In this document: one piece after another, positions 63,503 to 64,000 of the stretch
Layout: each line of letters begins with the position of its first letter
Numbering within the stretch: position 1 is the first letter of the stretch
Assembly: GCA_028823235.1 (NCBI GenBank)
Contig: JAPKBW010000001.1
Location: forward strand, 62,001-126,000
DNA length: 64,000 nt
Direction: 5' to 3'
Source of the DNA: Longimicrobiales bacterium
Lineage (GTDB): Bacteria; Gemmatimonadota; Gemmatimonadetes; Longimicrobiales; Gaopeijiaceae
The notes under the pieces: generated by a model
Told to the model about the DNA's origin: nothing
The model's input: the letters and a program-made list of their open reading frames with translations, nothing else
Database searches by the model: none
Position numbers and translations under genes: made by a program

Positions 63503-64000
63503 ATGATCGTCCGCTTTAGCCTGTACTCAATCTTCAAGAACCTGCGCTTTGCGGACCCATTTCTTCTGCTGTATCTGCTGCATCTCGGTTCGTCCTTCAC
63601 CTCGATCGGACTTCTGCTCGGCTTCGGAGCGATCACCACCGCGGTGCTTGAGGTCCCCTCCGGGCTCCTTGCCGATCAGTGGGGCCGAATCAAGTCCGTG
63701 GCAACCTGTTTCCTCGCATATGCGTCGTCGTTCTCGCTGTTTCCATTTGCAACTACAGCCGATGACGGAGAGCGCCTGATCTGGCTGTACGCTGCCATAG
63801 CCTGCTTCAGTCTTGGCGAAGCACTTCGAACCGGGGGCCACAAGGCGATCATGCTCGACTGGCTCGACTCGGAGGGTCGGACGGGTGAGGCCACACGCAT
63901 GATCGGGACGACGCGCGCCTGGTCCAAGGGGACGACGGGAGTCTCCGCCCTGGGGGGTGGACTGATTCTCTTCCTGACCGGTGGCTACGCCTGGCTCTTC
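63503..64000 (+). CDS. MFS transporter, N-terminal part (runs off the window)
   Basis: An open frame of 166 codons from ATG 63503 reaches the window end without a stop. It encodes hydrophobic helices: DPFLLLYLLHLGSSFTSIGL (helix 1), LLLGFGAITTAVLEVPSGLL with the MFS loop motif LADQWGRIKS right after (the conserved D-R/x-x-G-R-K/R between helices 2 and 3), FLAYASSFSLFPFA (helix 3), and LYAAIACFSLGEALRTGG (helix 4). Substrate cannot be told. Opposite to ychF, with 190 bases between them. Confidence 0.8.
   Translation, partial: MIVRFSLYSIFKNLRFADPFLLLYLLHLGSSFTSIGLLLGFGAITTAVLEVPSGLLADQWGRIKSVATCFLAYASSFSLFPFATTADDGERLIWLYAAIACFSLGEALRTGGHKAIMLDWLDSEGRTGEATRMIGTTRAWSKGTTGVSALGGGLILFLTGGYAWLF

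Noticed and set aside
1-64000. CRISPR arrays, insertion sequences, rRNA genes
   Set aside because: No regularly spaced repeats, transposase motifs, terminal inverted repeats with target duplications or rRNA-like stretches were found on reading both strands.

Overview
The window is a GC-rich bacterial chromosome segment with dense, mostly intact genes on both strands. Many of the encoded proteins have signal peptides or lipoboxes. The mix suggests an aerobic, protein-degrading, diderm heterotroph: a Bat/MoxR aerotolerance-type operon, two ~1000-residue sortilin-like BNR-repeat proteins, an S9 peptidase, an M14 carboxypeptidase, exported amidohydrolases, a PQQ dehydrogenase with a di-heme cytochrome c, and a heptose epimerase (LPS). 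This gene set is typical of Gemmatimonadota. That assignment is inference from gene content; no rRNA or marker phylogeny is available in the window.

Layout. 1-1.2 kb: tail of a small gene, rsmD, a cytochrome c lipoprotein. 1.4-9.7 kb: a minus-strand operon running moxR, DUF58, an exported anchor protein, batA, batB, batC (TPR), batD, batE, with overlapping or nearly touching genes. 9.8-14.2 kb: thioredoxin, a broken secreted-protein gene, an FAD oxidoreductase and an amidase. 14.5-17.8 kb: ilvD-panE with an exported protein (branched-chain/pantothenate supply). 18-34 kb: a PLP aminotransferase, two BNR/sortilin-like giants, DUF305, LVIVD-repeat protein, amidohydrolase, S9 peptidase. 34-37.7 kb: an accessory patch holding an AT-rich spacer, a secreted repeat protein, a truncated copy of the S9 peptidase 3' end, a VOC lipoprotein and an FMN-reductase gene broken by two in-frame stops. 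37.7-51 kb: a Met/Cys-metabolism PLP enzyme divergent from an Lrp regulator, hldD, a DUF5916 outer-membrane protein and a DUF481-like protein flanked by two decayed FtsX permease tails, sirtuin, NHL protein, ilvA, an alpha/beta hydrolase-PDZ fusion and M14. 51-64 kb: an M1 peptidase remnant, an ABC-F ATPase, a Rieske oxygenase divergent from a 44-residue protein plus a two-subunit TPP decarboxylase, a metallo-beta-lactamase-fold remnant, a PQQ dehydrogenase with its cytochrome, a PPC-domain fragment, a cold-shock gene, ychF and the start of an MFS transporter.

The most striking feature is the number of broken genes between the intact ones. At least six recognisable remnants (FMN reductase, S9 tail, two FtsX tails, M1 tail, metallo-beta-lactamase fold) and one interrupted secreted-protein gene lie in what would otherwise be called intergenic DNA. 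No CRISPR array, transposase, rRNA or convincing tRNA was seen.
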